NCBI GenBank assembly: GCA_012270795.1
Contig: JAAXHO010000253.1
Location: 1 to 63,531 of the forward strand
DNA length: 63,531 nt
From: Candidatus Poribacteria bacterium
GTDB lineage: Bacteria > Poribacteria > WGA-4E > WGA-3G
Direction: 5' to 3'
Positions 17,167 to 25,707 of the stretch are shown here, in pieces. Under the pieces are notes generated by a model that saw nothing but the letters and a program-made list of their open reading frames with translations, was not told the origin of the DNA and made no database searches. A program made the translations under genes and the position numbers. Every line of letters starts with the position of its first letter. Positions within the stretch are counted from its first letter, which is position 1.

Positions 17167-18063
17167 TTAAGCACGGGTCCTCGTAGATTTTCCGAGTAAC
17201 CCAGATGGACGGACGAGAATTACAGCAATCATTATAATATAAGCAAAAGCCACTCTGTAGCTGGAGTCGATATAACCTGCGCCGAGTGCTTCTGCAAGTC
17301 CAATTAATAGCCCTCCGAGCATTGCTCCGGTGATATTGCCAATGCCGCCGAGGACTGCGGCTGCAAACGCTGCAACCCCTTTATAGTATCCCATCATAGG
17401 TTCAATTACCTCGCGTAGTCCCACCATAACTCCAGCAACTGCCCCTAAAGCAGAACCGATAGCAAATGTAATTAAGATTACTTGGTTTGTATTGATACCC
17501 ATTAGATTTGAGGCGACTTTGTTTTGAGCGCATGCTCGCATCGCCTTGCCAACTTTTGTCAGGTGGATCAAGCGATTCAATCCAACCATTAAGGCAATTG
17601 CAAGGAGGATGATAAACAGATCGCGGTAGGGTAATACTGCGCCATCTGGTAGGTTTATTGCGTTTTGGCTGAGGAAAAATGAGGGAAGCAAATCGCTCTT
17701 GATAGTACGTTGGTCTGCTTTCCAGATAAGCTGGGCAAGATTTTGCAGACCGATTGACATACCGATAGCAGTAATTAATGCTGACAAGCGTGATGCGTTG
17801 CGTAGGGGGCGGTATGCGATGACATCTATAATCATTCCCAACATGGCACAGAGTATCATGCTCATTGGCAAGGCAATCCAAAAGGGCACATTCAAGAATG
17901 TAACAAGTGTGAAAGCGAAATATGCACCGAACATAAAAATTTCACCGTGAGCGAAATTGATCAGTTGTATAATACCATATACCATGGTATACCCAACTGC
18001 GATTAGCGCATAAATTCCACCAAGGACTAACCCATTCATTATTTGCTCTAAAAATTGAGCCAT
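17167..18063 (-). CDS. livH: Branched-chain amino acid-type ABC permease LivH
   Basis: The protein has 298 residues and about eight membrane spans. The LivH signature YGIIQLINFAHGEIFMFGAY is at residues ~29-48. The coupling segment MRACAQNKVASNLMGIN is near residue 183, followed by GVAAFAAAVLGGIGN. It lies between the binding-protein gene and livM and forms the permease heterodimer with LivM. The 164-bp spacer to livJ holds a fragment of the GGGGTTAGAAACCCC repeat. Confidence 0.93.
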   Translation of the reverse strand: MAQFLEQIMNGLVLGGIYALIAVGYTMVYGIIQLINFAHGEIFMFGAYFAFTLVTFLNVPFWIALPMSMILCAMLGMIIDVIAYRPLRNASRLSALITAIGMSIGLQNLAQLIWKADQRTIKSDLLPSFFLSQNAINLPDGAVLPYRDLFIILLAIALMVGLNRLIHLTKVGKAMRACAQNKVASNLMGINTNQVILITFAIGSALGAVAGVMVGLREVIEPMMGYYKGVAAFAAAVLGGIGNITGAMLGGLLIGLAEALGAGYIDSSYRVAFAYIIMIAVILVRPSGLLGKSTRTRA

Positions 18064-18227
18064 ATTTATATTTCCCTCATGTTTTCTTTACGGTAAAAAG
18101 ACAATTTGTAACGATTTTACAGTGTATCTCATAAATGCGAATTTTTCCAAATTAACAGAATTGCTTGTGTAGTCAATCGGGGTTAGAAACCCCTCCTACG
18201 ATTTATGAGATAGGTATTAGCAAGAAC

Positions 18228-19385
18228 TTATTCCAACATCTGCTGTTCAGCTGTATTAAATTTACCATCTTTGACGATTTTGACATAAGCAGGTTTGTTG
18301 ACGGTATCACCATTTATGTCAAAGTAGGTGAGTCCGGTAATTCCGGTGTACCCTTCTTCTGGTGTATCTATATCAGCCAAATAGTCTCGGATAGCTTTTC
18401 GCTTGTCTTCGATAGAATTCTCTGTTTTGTATGTCTTTTCAATTGCTTCGGCAATCATACCAACAGCATCATAGGACAAGGCAGCCCATGTATCAGGGTC
18501 AACCCCGTATTCTGTCTTGAATGCTTCTGCGACCTTTAATGCTTGGTCTCCCCCTGCCCCAAATGTAAAGGGTGTAGTAAGAAGCGTGCCTTCAGCTGCT
18601 TCCCCGGCAATTTCTAAGAAATCGGGTGAATCCACACCATCTGCCCCAAAGAATCGCGCAGTAAGTCCCGACTCCCGTGCTTGCTTGACGATCAAACCTG
18701 CTTGACTATATAATCCAGAAATAAAGATTATATCAGGGTTTTTGGCTTTAATACTGGTAAGTTGCGCTTTAAAGTCTGTGTTATCTCGGTCATAAGATTC
18801 TTTAGCAACGATGCTGAGTCCAAGTACTTCTGCTTCGGCTAAGAATGCGTCTGCTAATCCTTTCCCGTAAGCATCATTATCATAGAAGACTGCCACCGAA
18901 GTCAGGTCAGTCAATTTATTTTTTATGTATTTTGCGATAAATGCTGCTTGAAAATCATCACGATACAGGTTCCTAAACATCCAGTCGCTACCTTCACAAA
19001 CTGTGACGTTTGTAGAACCGGGAGACAATGCTACGATTCCTTTCCTTCCGTAGATTGTTTTACCTCTTAAGGAACAGGCACTGTTAAAATGACCGACAAC
19101 AGCAAGGATACGAGGGTTTGTAGAGATACGGGTTGCAACTGCAATTGCTTCTTTTTCTTTGCCAGTATCATTTTCGAAGTCCAGGAATAGTTCCATCCCG
19201 TTGATTCCGCCAGCATCATTAATTTCTTTTGCCTTAAGGCTTGCTCCGCGTTTAATCATCTCACCAAACGCAGCATTGCTCCCTGTAAATGGTCCTGCAA
19301 CAGCAACCCTTACTTGATTTCCGGCATCACAACCCCAAACAGATGCCAATGCCAATAATAACAATCCTATCAACCAATTTTTCAT
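18228..19385 (-). CDS. livJ: LivJ-type periplasmic substrate-binding lipoprotein
   Basis: The protein has 385 residues. An N-terminal signal segment ends in SVWGC, a plausible lipobox, so it may be anchored in the membrane. The type I periplasmic binding fold is recognised by AGPFTGSNAAFGEMIKRGA, GGINGMEL and VAVFYDNDAYGKGLADAF. These proteins deliver branched-chain amino acids, amides or urea to LivHM. The sequence alone does not settle the ligand. It begins four bases after the upstream lipoprotein gene, so they share a transcript. Confidence 0.92.
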   Translation of the reverse strand: MKNWLIGLLLLALASVWGCDAGNQVRVAVAGPFTGSNAAFGEMIKRGASLKAKEINDAGGINGMELFLDFENDTGKEKEAIAVATRISTNPRILAVVGHFNSACSLRGKTIYGRKGIVALSPGSTNVTVCEGSDWMFRNLYRDDFQAAFIAKYIKNKLTDLTSVAVFYDNDAYGKGLADAFLAEAEVLGLSIVAKESYDRDNTDFKAQLTSIKAKNPDIIFISGLYSQAGLIVKQARESGLTARFFGADGVDSPDFLEIAGEAAEGTLLTTPFTFGAGGDQALKVAEAFKTEYGVDPDTWAALSYDAVGMIAEAIEKTYKTENSIEDKRKAIRDYLADIDTPEEGYTGITGLTYFDINGDTVNKPAYVKIVKDGKFNTAEQQMLE

Positions 19386-19389
19386 TTTA

Positions 19390-20187
19390 TTAGTACTCCC
19401 TTTTTTCTATAACAGGTTTTTCAGCAATGACCTGTCTAAAGTCAAAATTAAATTTTAATTTTTCTTGTTTACCATCTGAGTTGACTATAACAATTTCGGG
19501 TATAATAATCCTCATATCTGTCGTATCACGGTGTAGGCGATCAAAAACGATAAGACCACGCCGCTTAGCACCTTTGAACAGTTTACCACTTTCAAACAGA
19601 CTTTGTGCTAAGATTTCTTGTCCCTCCTTCAATGCTGCCACATCCACGTAAGTTTGATAATATGGATAGTATCTATGATAAGGGATATGGTACTGGGGAT
19701 AGGGTCGTGGAGTATGAGGGGTGTTAAGTTTTGGGTTTTCTGTGTTTCCGTAAAGGTCTTCAAAGTAATTGAAATGCAGGTTTGCGTATTGTGCACCATT
19801 CTTATCAATGAGCATTGCACTCTCTTCTACCAATACTCGTGATGTTTTCAAATTGTGAACCGTTAGTTCAAAGACCGTATAAATAGGTTCAACGTTTCCG
19901 TTTTTGGTAACAAATTGATACGGATTGATGTATGGGTCATCTGTTAACGCAAAAATCTCTGCTTCATCAAGCGGTTCAATTGTTACTGCTACACCTTTTT
20001 GCTCAATGGTGACAGCACCCGTTTCGGGATGAATATTAGTGTTTGTTTGCCCTTCAATTGGTTCAATGTATATGTCAACAGAGGGTTGTGGTACAACAGC
20101 ACAACTCACACAGATTCCACAAACTAAAACAAGAATGACTATATGTGCAATCTTTGTTTGATTTCTTCTCAAGAATTGGTACGTCAT
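19390..20187 (-). CDS. Putative lipoprotein of unknown function, cotranscribed with livJHM
   Basis: The protein has 265 residues. A hydrophobic signal at ~14-30 ends in CVSC, a lipobox-like site. The mature part contains a charged region and a Tyr/Pro/His-rich stretch around residue 170 (PYPQYHIPYHRYYPYYQ). No domain was recognised. It has a strong Shine-Dalgarno (GGAGGA) and a near-consensus promoter just upstream, and its stop is four bases from livJ. It may be an accessory lipoprotein of the transporter; that is inference from position only. Confidence 0.75.
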   Translation of the reverse strand: MTYQFLRRNQTKIAHIVILVLVCGICVSCAVVPQPSVDIYIEPIEGQTNTNIHPETGAVTIEQKGVAVTIEPLDEAEIFALTDDPYINPYQFVTKNGNVEPIYTVFELTVHNLKTSRVLVEESAMLIDKNGAQYANLHFNYFEDLYGNTENPKLNTPHTPRPYPQYHIPYHRYYPYYQTYVDVAALKEGQEILAQSLFESGKLFKGAKRRGLIVFDRLHRDTTDMRIIIPEIVIVNSDGKQEKLKFNFDFRQVIAEKPVIEKREY

Positions 20188-20226
20188 GGGTTGTCCTCCA
20201 TATACTTTAAAATATATATAATATAT

Positions 20227-20255
20227 ATTTTACACATTGGATGTTTAAATGTCAA
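20227..20255 (-). promoter_or_regulatory. Sigma70-type promoter for the lipoprotein-livJHM operon
   Basis: On the minus strand, TTGACA (20255-20250) and TAAAAT (20232-20227) are separated by exactly 17 bases. The start codon lies about 40 bases beyond the -10 element, with GGAGGA in front of it. Confidence 0.65.
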
Positions 20256-20284
20256 CGTTTTTATTAATAGTGTAAAGTTTTTTT

Positions 20285-20445
20285 CATTTGTCTGAACAAG
20301 GATTTTCAAATCAAGAAATCAAGAAATCAACGGTATGAATGCCTTTTGGCATTCCCCCAAATCAACGGTATGAATGCCTTTTAGCATTCCCCGGGATTAT
20401 CAGATTTCCAGGATTTTTCTCATCAAGGTTTTTTGATGTGGTAGG
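20285..20445. repeat. Composite repeat: two tandem AAATCAACGG units inside a TCTGAACNAGGATTTTC element
   Basis: The outer sequence (TCTGAACAAGGATTTTC on the left; CAGATTTCCAGGATTTTTCTC and a CATCAAGGTTTTTTGAT hairpin on the right) matches the element at 60074-60239. Two 35-bp palindromic units lie in tandem at 20324-20358 and 20359-20393, apparently inserted into it. The spacer 20188-20813 holds no gene beyond this, the promoter and the hairpin at 20508. Confidence 0.75.
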
Positions 20446-20507
20446 AAGTCTTAAGACTAAATACCTGCCTTCTAAATAGGATAATTTTCGTTAATTCGCT
20501 CCTATTT

Positions 20508-20536
20508 AAAAACCGTACCAAATGGTACGGTTTTTT
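20508..20536. terminator. Perfect palindrome with T-run, possible bidirectional terminator
   Basis: AAAAACCGTACCA pairs perfectly with TGGTACGGTTTTT across a two-base loop, with A and T runs on opposite sides. It could end transcripts from either direction. Two more half-copies of TTTTTGGTACGGTTTT follow at about 20539 and 20635. Confidence 0.5.
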
Positions 20537-20813
20537 CGGTTTTTGGTACGGTTTTGTTCATTACCTATGGGTCCAGTGTGCATAAGGGTTGATCGGTATT
20601 TTTTGAGGTGTTTTTGGTTAATTTTTTTTCATCGTTTTTGGTACGGTTTTTTTGTGATTATTTTATGTAATTTGTATTGTATATATTCTACATGGTTTTC
20701 GGAGGAGTTAGTCGTATTTTGAGTGTTTCTGTATTGTGATTTCCAATAAGTTTAATGTGTATTTGGATTTATTCAAAATAAGAACGGAATTTGTTAAAAT
20801 TTGCACAAGCGTT

Positions 20814-22055
20814 TTATTCATCTTTTTTTTCAGTTGTTGCTAATTTCTGATATTGTGAGGACAAGTTTTGAACAATTACGCCCCAAATACATGATGCTAC
20901 CATTGCAGTAATAGAGAAGGCTATACCGGGTATAGTTTTCACAAAGAGGCGAATTAATTCAATGACTCCTGCACTACTTCCTTTAGCGGAACGGTATCCA
21001 AATGAATCTATTATCTGTTTAGCACGGTACCGTTCGTCATAGGAAAGTGGCATGTAGAATAGTTCTTTACCAGCGCGAAAGAGCGAGTAGTCAAGTGCTT
21101 TAAACGTTATATAAGAAATTGCTCCTGTTTGGAGCGATGGTCTTAGTGTGAGGAAAAACCCGTTAATGAGATGTACAAGTGGAATGAATATGTGTATAAT
21201 GTGAACAGAAATCAATCGGAGTGCTAAGGGAACAACGATCAATTGCAGGACTGCGGAAATGGCACCGAGCCCAGCATAGAAATTACCGTAATACGCAGTC
21301 ATTTCATCCTCATGGGTTATCTCTGTTTCAACTAATGCATTGAATCGAAGGTCAAGTACTGTAGAAATTAGTTGTGTAGTTAGGATCAGTAGTCCAATGA
21401 AAACGAGGTATTTTGAATTAAAAAATGTCTTAACACCTAAGTGTCCACGCCTTCCCCCTTCTTCAGCAACACTCGGTTTTGGTTCACCTGCAAATTTATA
21501 AGCGATAACACCAAAGATTGCAGTAGGAATTAAAGATGCAGCGGTGAAAACGAGAAAGATTTCTGAACCTAATGATGTTGCCCATCTCCCTACAAGCAAT
21601 CCTCCTATGACCGACCCGACTGAAGCAATTGCACAAAAAGGTCCATTTATGGTTTTTGCTTGTTTTGAGGAAAGGGTGCTATTAACAAATGACCAAAATT
21701 GTTCAATGATGACTACAATGTATGCTTCACGAAAAACATAGATTATGGCAGCAGCGAAACGGTAACCTTTTGTAAGAGCAAAGTAACTCCCTAAAATCAA
21801 TGCCCCAGATAGAATAGAGGTTATTGCCAATGTGCGTGTTGCACCACACCAAGAAAGCAAACGGCCATAAAAGTAAAGCAGCAGGATGAGACTGGGTGAG
21901 ACTGCCACCATTACCCGTGGAAGGTTCTCGGCTGTGTATGCAACAATGAATAGTGAATTTGATACAGCACGGATAAACTCATATCCACATAAGAGAAAAC
22001 TTGCGGCAGCAGAGATTGCAACAGCAGCAAAAAGGATACGTCTTGGAAACATCAA
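20814..22055 (-). CDS. NTT/Npt-like nucleotide transporter-family (MFS fold) membrane protein
   Basis: The 413-residue protein has about 11-12 hydrophobic spans. The most telling region is DYSLFRAGKELFYMPLSYDERYRAK, followed by FGYRSAKG near residue 360. These match the conserved C-terminal half of ATP:ADP antiporter-like proteins. Free-living bacteria carry distant members of unknown substrate, so ATP exchange should not be assumed. It is the last gene of a minus-strand run that includes the PhyH and LamG genes, 80 bp after PhyH. Confidence 0.75.
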   Translation of the reverse strand: MMFPRRILFAAVAISAAASFLLCGYEFIRAVSNSLFIVAYTAENLPRVMVAVSPSLILLLYFYGRLLSWCGATRTLAITSILSGALILGSYFALTKGYRFAAAIIYVFREAYIVVIIEQFWSFVNSTLSSKQAKTINGPFCAIASVGSVIGGLLVGRWATSLGSEIFLVFTAASLIPTAIFGVIAYKFAGEPKPSVAEEGGRRGHLGVKTFFNSKYLVFIGLLILTTQLISTVLDLRFNALVETEITHEDEMTAYYGNFYAGLGAISAVLQLIVVPLALRLISVHIIHIFIPLVHLINGFFLTLRPSLQTGAISYITFKALDYSLFRAGKELFYMPLSYDERYRAKQIIDSFGYRSAKGSSAGVIELIRLFVKTIPGIAFSITAMVASCIWGVIVQNLSSQYQKLATTEKKDE

Positions 22056-22135
22056 AGAACTCTATGAAGTAGCAGAAACACCTATAACGTTATATTTCAA
22101 CAGCAGTAAAAGATTGGATTTGTGGCAATTTCTGT

Positions 22136-22957
22136 TTATGAAAATGCCTCTTCGTTGGGACGTGGGTTGTGTACCCAATGCCCGTTTGGATCGCTGCCTC
22201 TGGCAATGATAGCCCGTTGGTTCCAGTTGTTTGCAGCGTGTACATCTGGTGGCACAAATCGCATTGTCAGTCCGCACCGTCTTCTATCTGAGGTATTCGG
22301 TTCTGAACCGTGCAAGAGCAGATCAGAATGCAGTGACATCTGTCCGGCTTTCATCTCAAAATGCACAGGTGTATCACCATACTGTTGAGGTTCAAGTACT
22401 GTTTGGCTCAGTACATTTTTTTCTTCAGCGGTACTGCGTTCGAATGCTATCTGTCCGTGAAGGTGTGATTTTGGAATAACAGTCATTGCCCCGTTTTCAA
22501 TAGATGTGTCATCAATCGCCAACCACACGGTGACTGTCTTACTCGGTGAAAGTGGCCAGTATGATGCGTCTTGATGCCAACTTACCTGTTTGTCTTCCCC
22601 TGGTAGTTTACAGAAGTAATGCGTTCCCCAACAAATTAGATTCTCACCCAGTAGGTCTTGGACATAATCAAGTATTCTGTCCTCAGTAATGAGGTCGTGA
22701 ATTCCCGCACAACGTGTATGCCAACCGTTTATGGAGTAACTATTTCCACCATCTGCTAAGACTTTTTCCATCAATCTATTGAAATACACGCGGTGTTGTG
22801 TGATTTCTGACTCTGAGAACACATCTAATGGACAGATATAACCTTTTTGATTAAACTGCTGGATTTGTGTTTGCGTTAATTTTGATGGATTTTTGTTTTC
22901 AACGGGAAAGAATTGTAGTTTCCGCTTGAGGTCAGGTAACGCATCAGCGATCGGCAT
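22136..22957 (-). CDS. Phytanoyl-CoA dioxygenase (PhyH)-family Fe(II)/2-oxoglutarate oxygenase
   Basis: The protein has 273 residues with the double-stranded beta-helix metal site. The HxD motif is in SWHQDASYW near residue 127, the distal His in LLLHGSEPN near residue 225, and the 2-oxoglutarate-binding Arg in DRRRCGLTMRFVP. PhyH proteins hydroxylate diverse small molecules; the substrate is unknown. The ATG follows AAAGGA. Such genes are abundant in poribacterial genomes, which supports the lineage guess. Confidence 0.92.
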   Translation of the reverse strand: MPIADALPDLKRKLQFFPVENKNPSKLTQTQIQQFNQKGYICPLDVFSESEITQHRVYFNRLMEKVLADGGNSYSINGWHTRCAGIHDLITEDRILDYVQDLLGENLICWGTHYFCKLPGEDKQVSWHQDASYWPLSPSKTVTVWLAIDDTSIENGAMTVIPKSHLHGQIAFERSTAEEKNVLSQTVLEPQQYGDTPVHFEMKAGQMSLHSDLLLHGSEPNTSDRRRCGLTMRFVPPDVHAANNWNQRAIIARGSDPNGHWVHNPRPNEEAFS

Positions 22958-23019
22958 TTAGAAATCCTTTCAATTCATAAAGAAAAAGGGGTGGTTATTT
23001 TCAGCTATCAAGGCTCAAT

Positions 23020-23799
23020 CTATTGATGTCGGTTTGCTTTAATCGCACCCCATTTTGTTGCGAGTTTGTTAGCGGGTTCCACAGAAGCAAAGTCACCCGC
23101 TATAATATCGGTGATTTCTGCTTCAGGTAGTATTCTGTTAAACAGATACACTTCATCAATAATTCCAGTGAAGAATTCCCGGCCGGGATGCCTTGCCCCT
23201 ACCATAATTGAACCTCCAATCTCAATAATTGCAGGAGGTTTTGTCCCTCCACCTGTCTTTTTGCCATCATAATAAATAACCACTTCTGAATCTATGTCGT
23301 GGGTTACTGTAATATGGACCCAGTCTTGGGGTTGATTTTCAGTCGTAATGGCTTTCTGTTGCCAACCCGGTACTTTAGACCAGAGGTAGGTTTTCTGTGA
23401 ATTGTTGTTAAATATAGTTGCCCATACGAGTTCGCCCGCTGCAACCATGTAATTCCATTCTGCAACCTGCGAGTCTCCGCGTTTTACCCAAAAAGCGATT
23501 GTAAATTTTTCCCTCAGCTGCAAAGTGTCAGTGATTGGAATTTTAACATGCTGTCCCTTTGAGCCATCAAATTCAAGTGCTGTTCCACCGAATTGTCCAT
23601 CGACCCATGATAGATTTGAGATAAGATCGCCATCATGGTTGTAAGTAGAACCGTCCGCAGCTTTATCTCCTGATCCCTCCTCGAAGGATAAGTATAATAC
23701 TAATGATTCATCGTCCAGAGCTGCATTTGATGTTGTGTTAAGGACAAACAGTAGTAATAAAACAGTGAGAATCGTTGTTGTTTTTGTTATTTTTAACAT
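23020..23799 (-). CDS. Secreted LamG (concanavalin A-like) domain protein
   Basis: A signal peptide (MLKITKTTT..., cleaved after SNA) precedes a LamG-type jelly-roll domain: LVLYLSFEEGSGDKAADGS, then FTIAFWVKRGD and a terminal IIDEVYLFNRIL. The tail EPANKLATKWGAIK is a recurrent ending of poribacterial LamG proteins. The ATG at 23799 is preferred because GGAGG lies eight bases upstream; the frame also extends 15 codons further. It probably binds glycans outside the cell. It lies between the radical SAM and PhyH genes. Confidence 0.9.
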   Translation of the reverse strand: MLKITKTTTILTVLLLLFVLNTTSNAALDDESLVLYLSFEEGSGDKAADGSTYNHDGDLISNLSWVDGQFGGTALEFDGSKGQHVKIPITDTLQLREKFTIAFWVKRGDSQVAEWNYMVAAGELVWATIFNNNSQKTYLWSKVPGWQQKAITTENQPQDWVHITVTHDIDSEVVIYYDGKKTGGGTKPPAIIEIGGSIMVGARHPGREFFTGIIDEVYLFNRILPEAEITDIIAGDFASVEPANKLATKWGAIKANRHQ

Positions 23800-23871
23800 T
23801 AGAGAATCCTCCCATAAGTTAGGTGTAAAAACTTGTATTGCCAAATTACATAAGAAATAATTGAAAATTGT

Positions 23872-25614
23872 TTAGCAAGCACCACATTTCTTGCAAACTG
23901 TAGTATCACACGGACTTGTCATATAGCCTTTTTCGTGTTTGTTGAATTCAAGTTGTAGGAATTGGGGTTTTACGTTTAGGTCAAGATGGTCCCAAGGATT
24001 GATTTCGTTGAATTCGCGTTGGCGTAGTGCATAAAAGTCGGGTAATAAGTTATTTTTTCTGAATGCGTTGTTCCAAGATGTGCCGCGTGCAATGTCCAAT
24101 ATTACCTTACCGAGTCTTCGGTCACCTCGCGCGAATGCTGCTTCTTGATGTGCCATACGCGCACTTGCAGATGATACTTTGATACTTCCGAGGCTATTGA
24201 TTTCACGTTTCAAATAATCCAATTTTTTCGCTATTGTTTTAGGCGGTTCCATTGCAACCCATTGAAAAGGTGTATGTGGTTTTGGAACCATAGGTGAAAT
24301 AGTAAAACTGATACGGCCAATTTTTCCAGTGCGTTTGGCATGCGGTAGTAGGATTGTCCGCATCTCTTTTGCCATTTCAGCAATTGCAGTCACATCTTCA
24401 GGTGTCTCGTGGGGAACGCCGATGAGGAAATACAATCGCAGATTAAGGATGTCACGCTTGAGTGCTTCTTCAAAAACGTAGTAGAGACGTTCTCTGGGAA
24501 TTGCTTTATTTACGACCTTTTGTAGTTCTTCGGTAGCCACTTCGGGAGCAATTGTGATTGTTCCTTGTTCACTGTCAGCGAGGGCATTGAGTAACGGTGC
24601 TTCGACCGTTTCTGCTCGGAGGGAGGCACATGAAATACGGAATCCGTTTTCAACCAATCCAGTAGCAATTTCATTTATCTGGGGGTGGTCAGATATGGAT
24701 GCGCCGACCAACCCTATTCTATCCGTGATACCCCTTGCTTTTTCTGCAAGTGCAAGTGTATTCTCAATAGAGCGGTGTCTCGGCCATCGACGTGCGTAAT
24801 CTGCTACACAGAAACGACACTGTCTGCCACACCCCCGAACAATTTCAATTAGATGAGCATTTGAGAATTCTGTATTCGGTGTATGAATCTGTGTGCAAGT
24901 CTGGACATCATCAAGAACTGGGACAGCAGCGGAACGTATTTTTTCAGGGAAATCTTTTTTTGGTGTAACCTTGTTAACTTTTCCATTTGAGTTGTAGGAG
25001 ACATCATAGAAACTTGGTACATAGAATCCAGGTTCTTTTCCAAGAATTTTCAATAGGTCATTTTTTGGGGCATTTGACAATTTCCATTCGTGGAATTTAT
25101 CCATGAGATCGTGGATGATCGATTCAGCTTCACCTACGACAAAGACATCAATGAAATCCGCAATTGGTTCGGGGTTGTACGAGATGTTTATGCCACCGGC
25201 AATGATAAGTGGATCCCAATCTGTGCGTTCTTCGGCAAGTTCTGGAATGTTACCTAACGCTAATGCACGCGGGATATTGACATAGTCGGATTCAAAAGAA
25301 ACTGAGAAACCGACAACATCAAATGCATTAAGGGGTGTTTGGGTTTCCAGTGAGAAGAGGGGTATCTTCTTTCTAATAAGTTCACGAACATATTGAGTTT
25401 CTGGAATAAAAACGCGTTCACAAGCAGTATCCTTCCGCGAGTTTAGGGTAGCATGAATTACCTGCACACCTAAACTTGACATCCCGAGTTGGTATGTACC
25501 CGGGTAAACAAGGGCAAATTTATTATGTTTCCGAAAGTGTGTCAAGGAGTATTCGTTTTCATACGTGCTTTTTTCTGAATTTAGTAGTTCATGCGCGTGT
25601 TCACGTAAGTCCAA
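23872..25614 (-). CDS. B12-binding domain radical SAM protein (TIGR03960-type)
   Basis: The protein has 580 residues. A cobalamin-binding-like N-terminal region (FALVYPGTYQLGMSSLGVQ, GEAESIIHDL) precedes the radical SAM domain with CGRQCRFC near residue 262, which holds the three cluster cysteines. The C-terminus is a Cys-rich CDTTVCKKCGAC, possibly a second cluster site. Relatives often occur beside or fused to a DUF2344 domain; none is seen here. The reaction is unknown. It lies about 90 bp beyond ftsZ on the same strand. Confidence 0.9.
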   Translation of the reverse strand: MDLREHAHELLNSEKSTYENEYSLTHFRKHNKFALVYPGTYQLGMSSLGVQVIHATLNSRKDTACERVFIPETQYVRELIRKKIPLFSLETQTPLNAFDVVGFSVSFESDYVNIPRALALGNIPELAEERTDWDPLIIAGGINISYNPEPIADFIDVFVVGEAESIIHDLMDKFHEWKLSNAPKNDLLKILGKEPGFYVPSFYDVSYNSNGKVNKVTPKKDFPEKIRSAAVPVLDDVQTCTQIHTPNTEFSNAHLIEIVRGCGRQCRFCVADYARRWPRHRSIENTLALAEKARGITDRIGLVGASISDHPQINEIATGLVENGFRISCASLRAETVEAPLLNALADSEQGTITIAPEVATEELQKVVNKAIPRERLYYVFEEALKRDILNLRLYFLIGVPHETPEDVTAIAEMAKEMRTILLPHAKRTGKIGRISFTISPMVPKPHTPFQWVAMEPPKTIAKKLDYLKREINSLGSIKVSSASARMAHQEAAFARGDRRLGKVILDIARGTSWNNAFRKNNLLPDFYALRQREFNEINPWDHLDLNVKPQFLQLEFNKHEKGYMTSPCDTTVCKKCGAC

Positions 25615-25707
25615 TTGACACCTCTTACCAAAAGCATTTAACCAGTTATATCACATACGATTGTGAAGTTTTAGAGTTTTGAATACGCAAGTATACAATA
25701 TAATTGA

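Noticed and set aside
20522-20722. 66-residue hydrophobic ORF on the plus strand
   Set aside because: It is translated from T-rich copies of TTTTTGGTACGGTTTT with no Shine-Dalgarno and a Phe/Arg-biased composition; the DNA is a repeat and terminator region.
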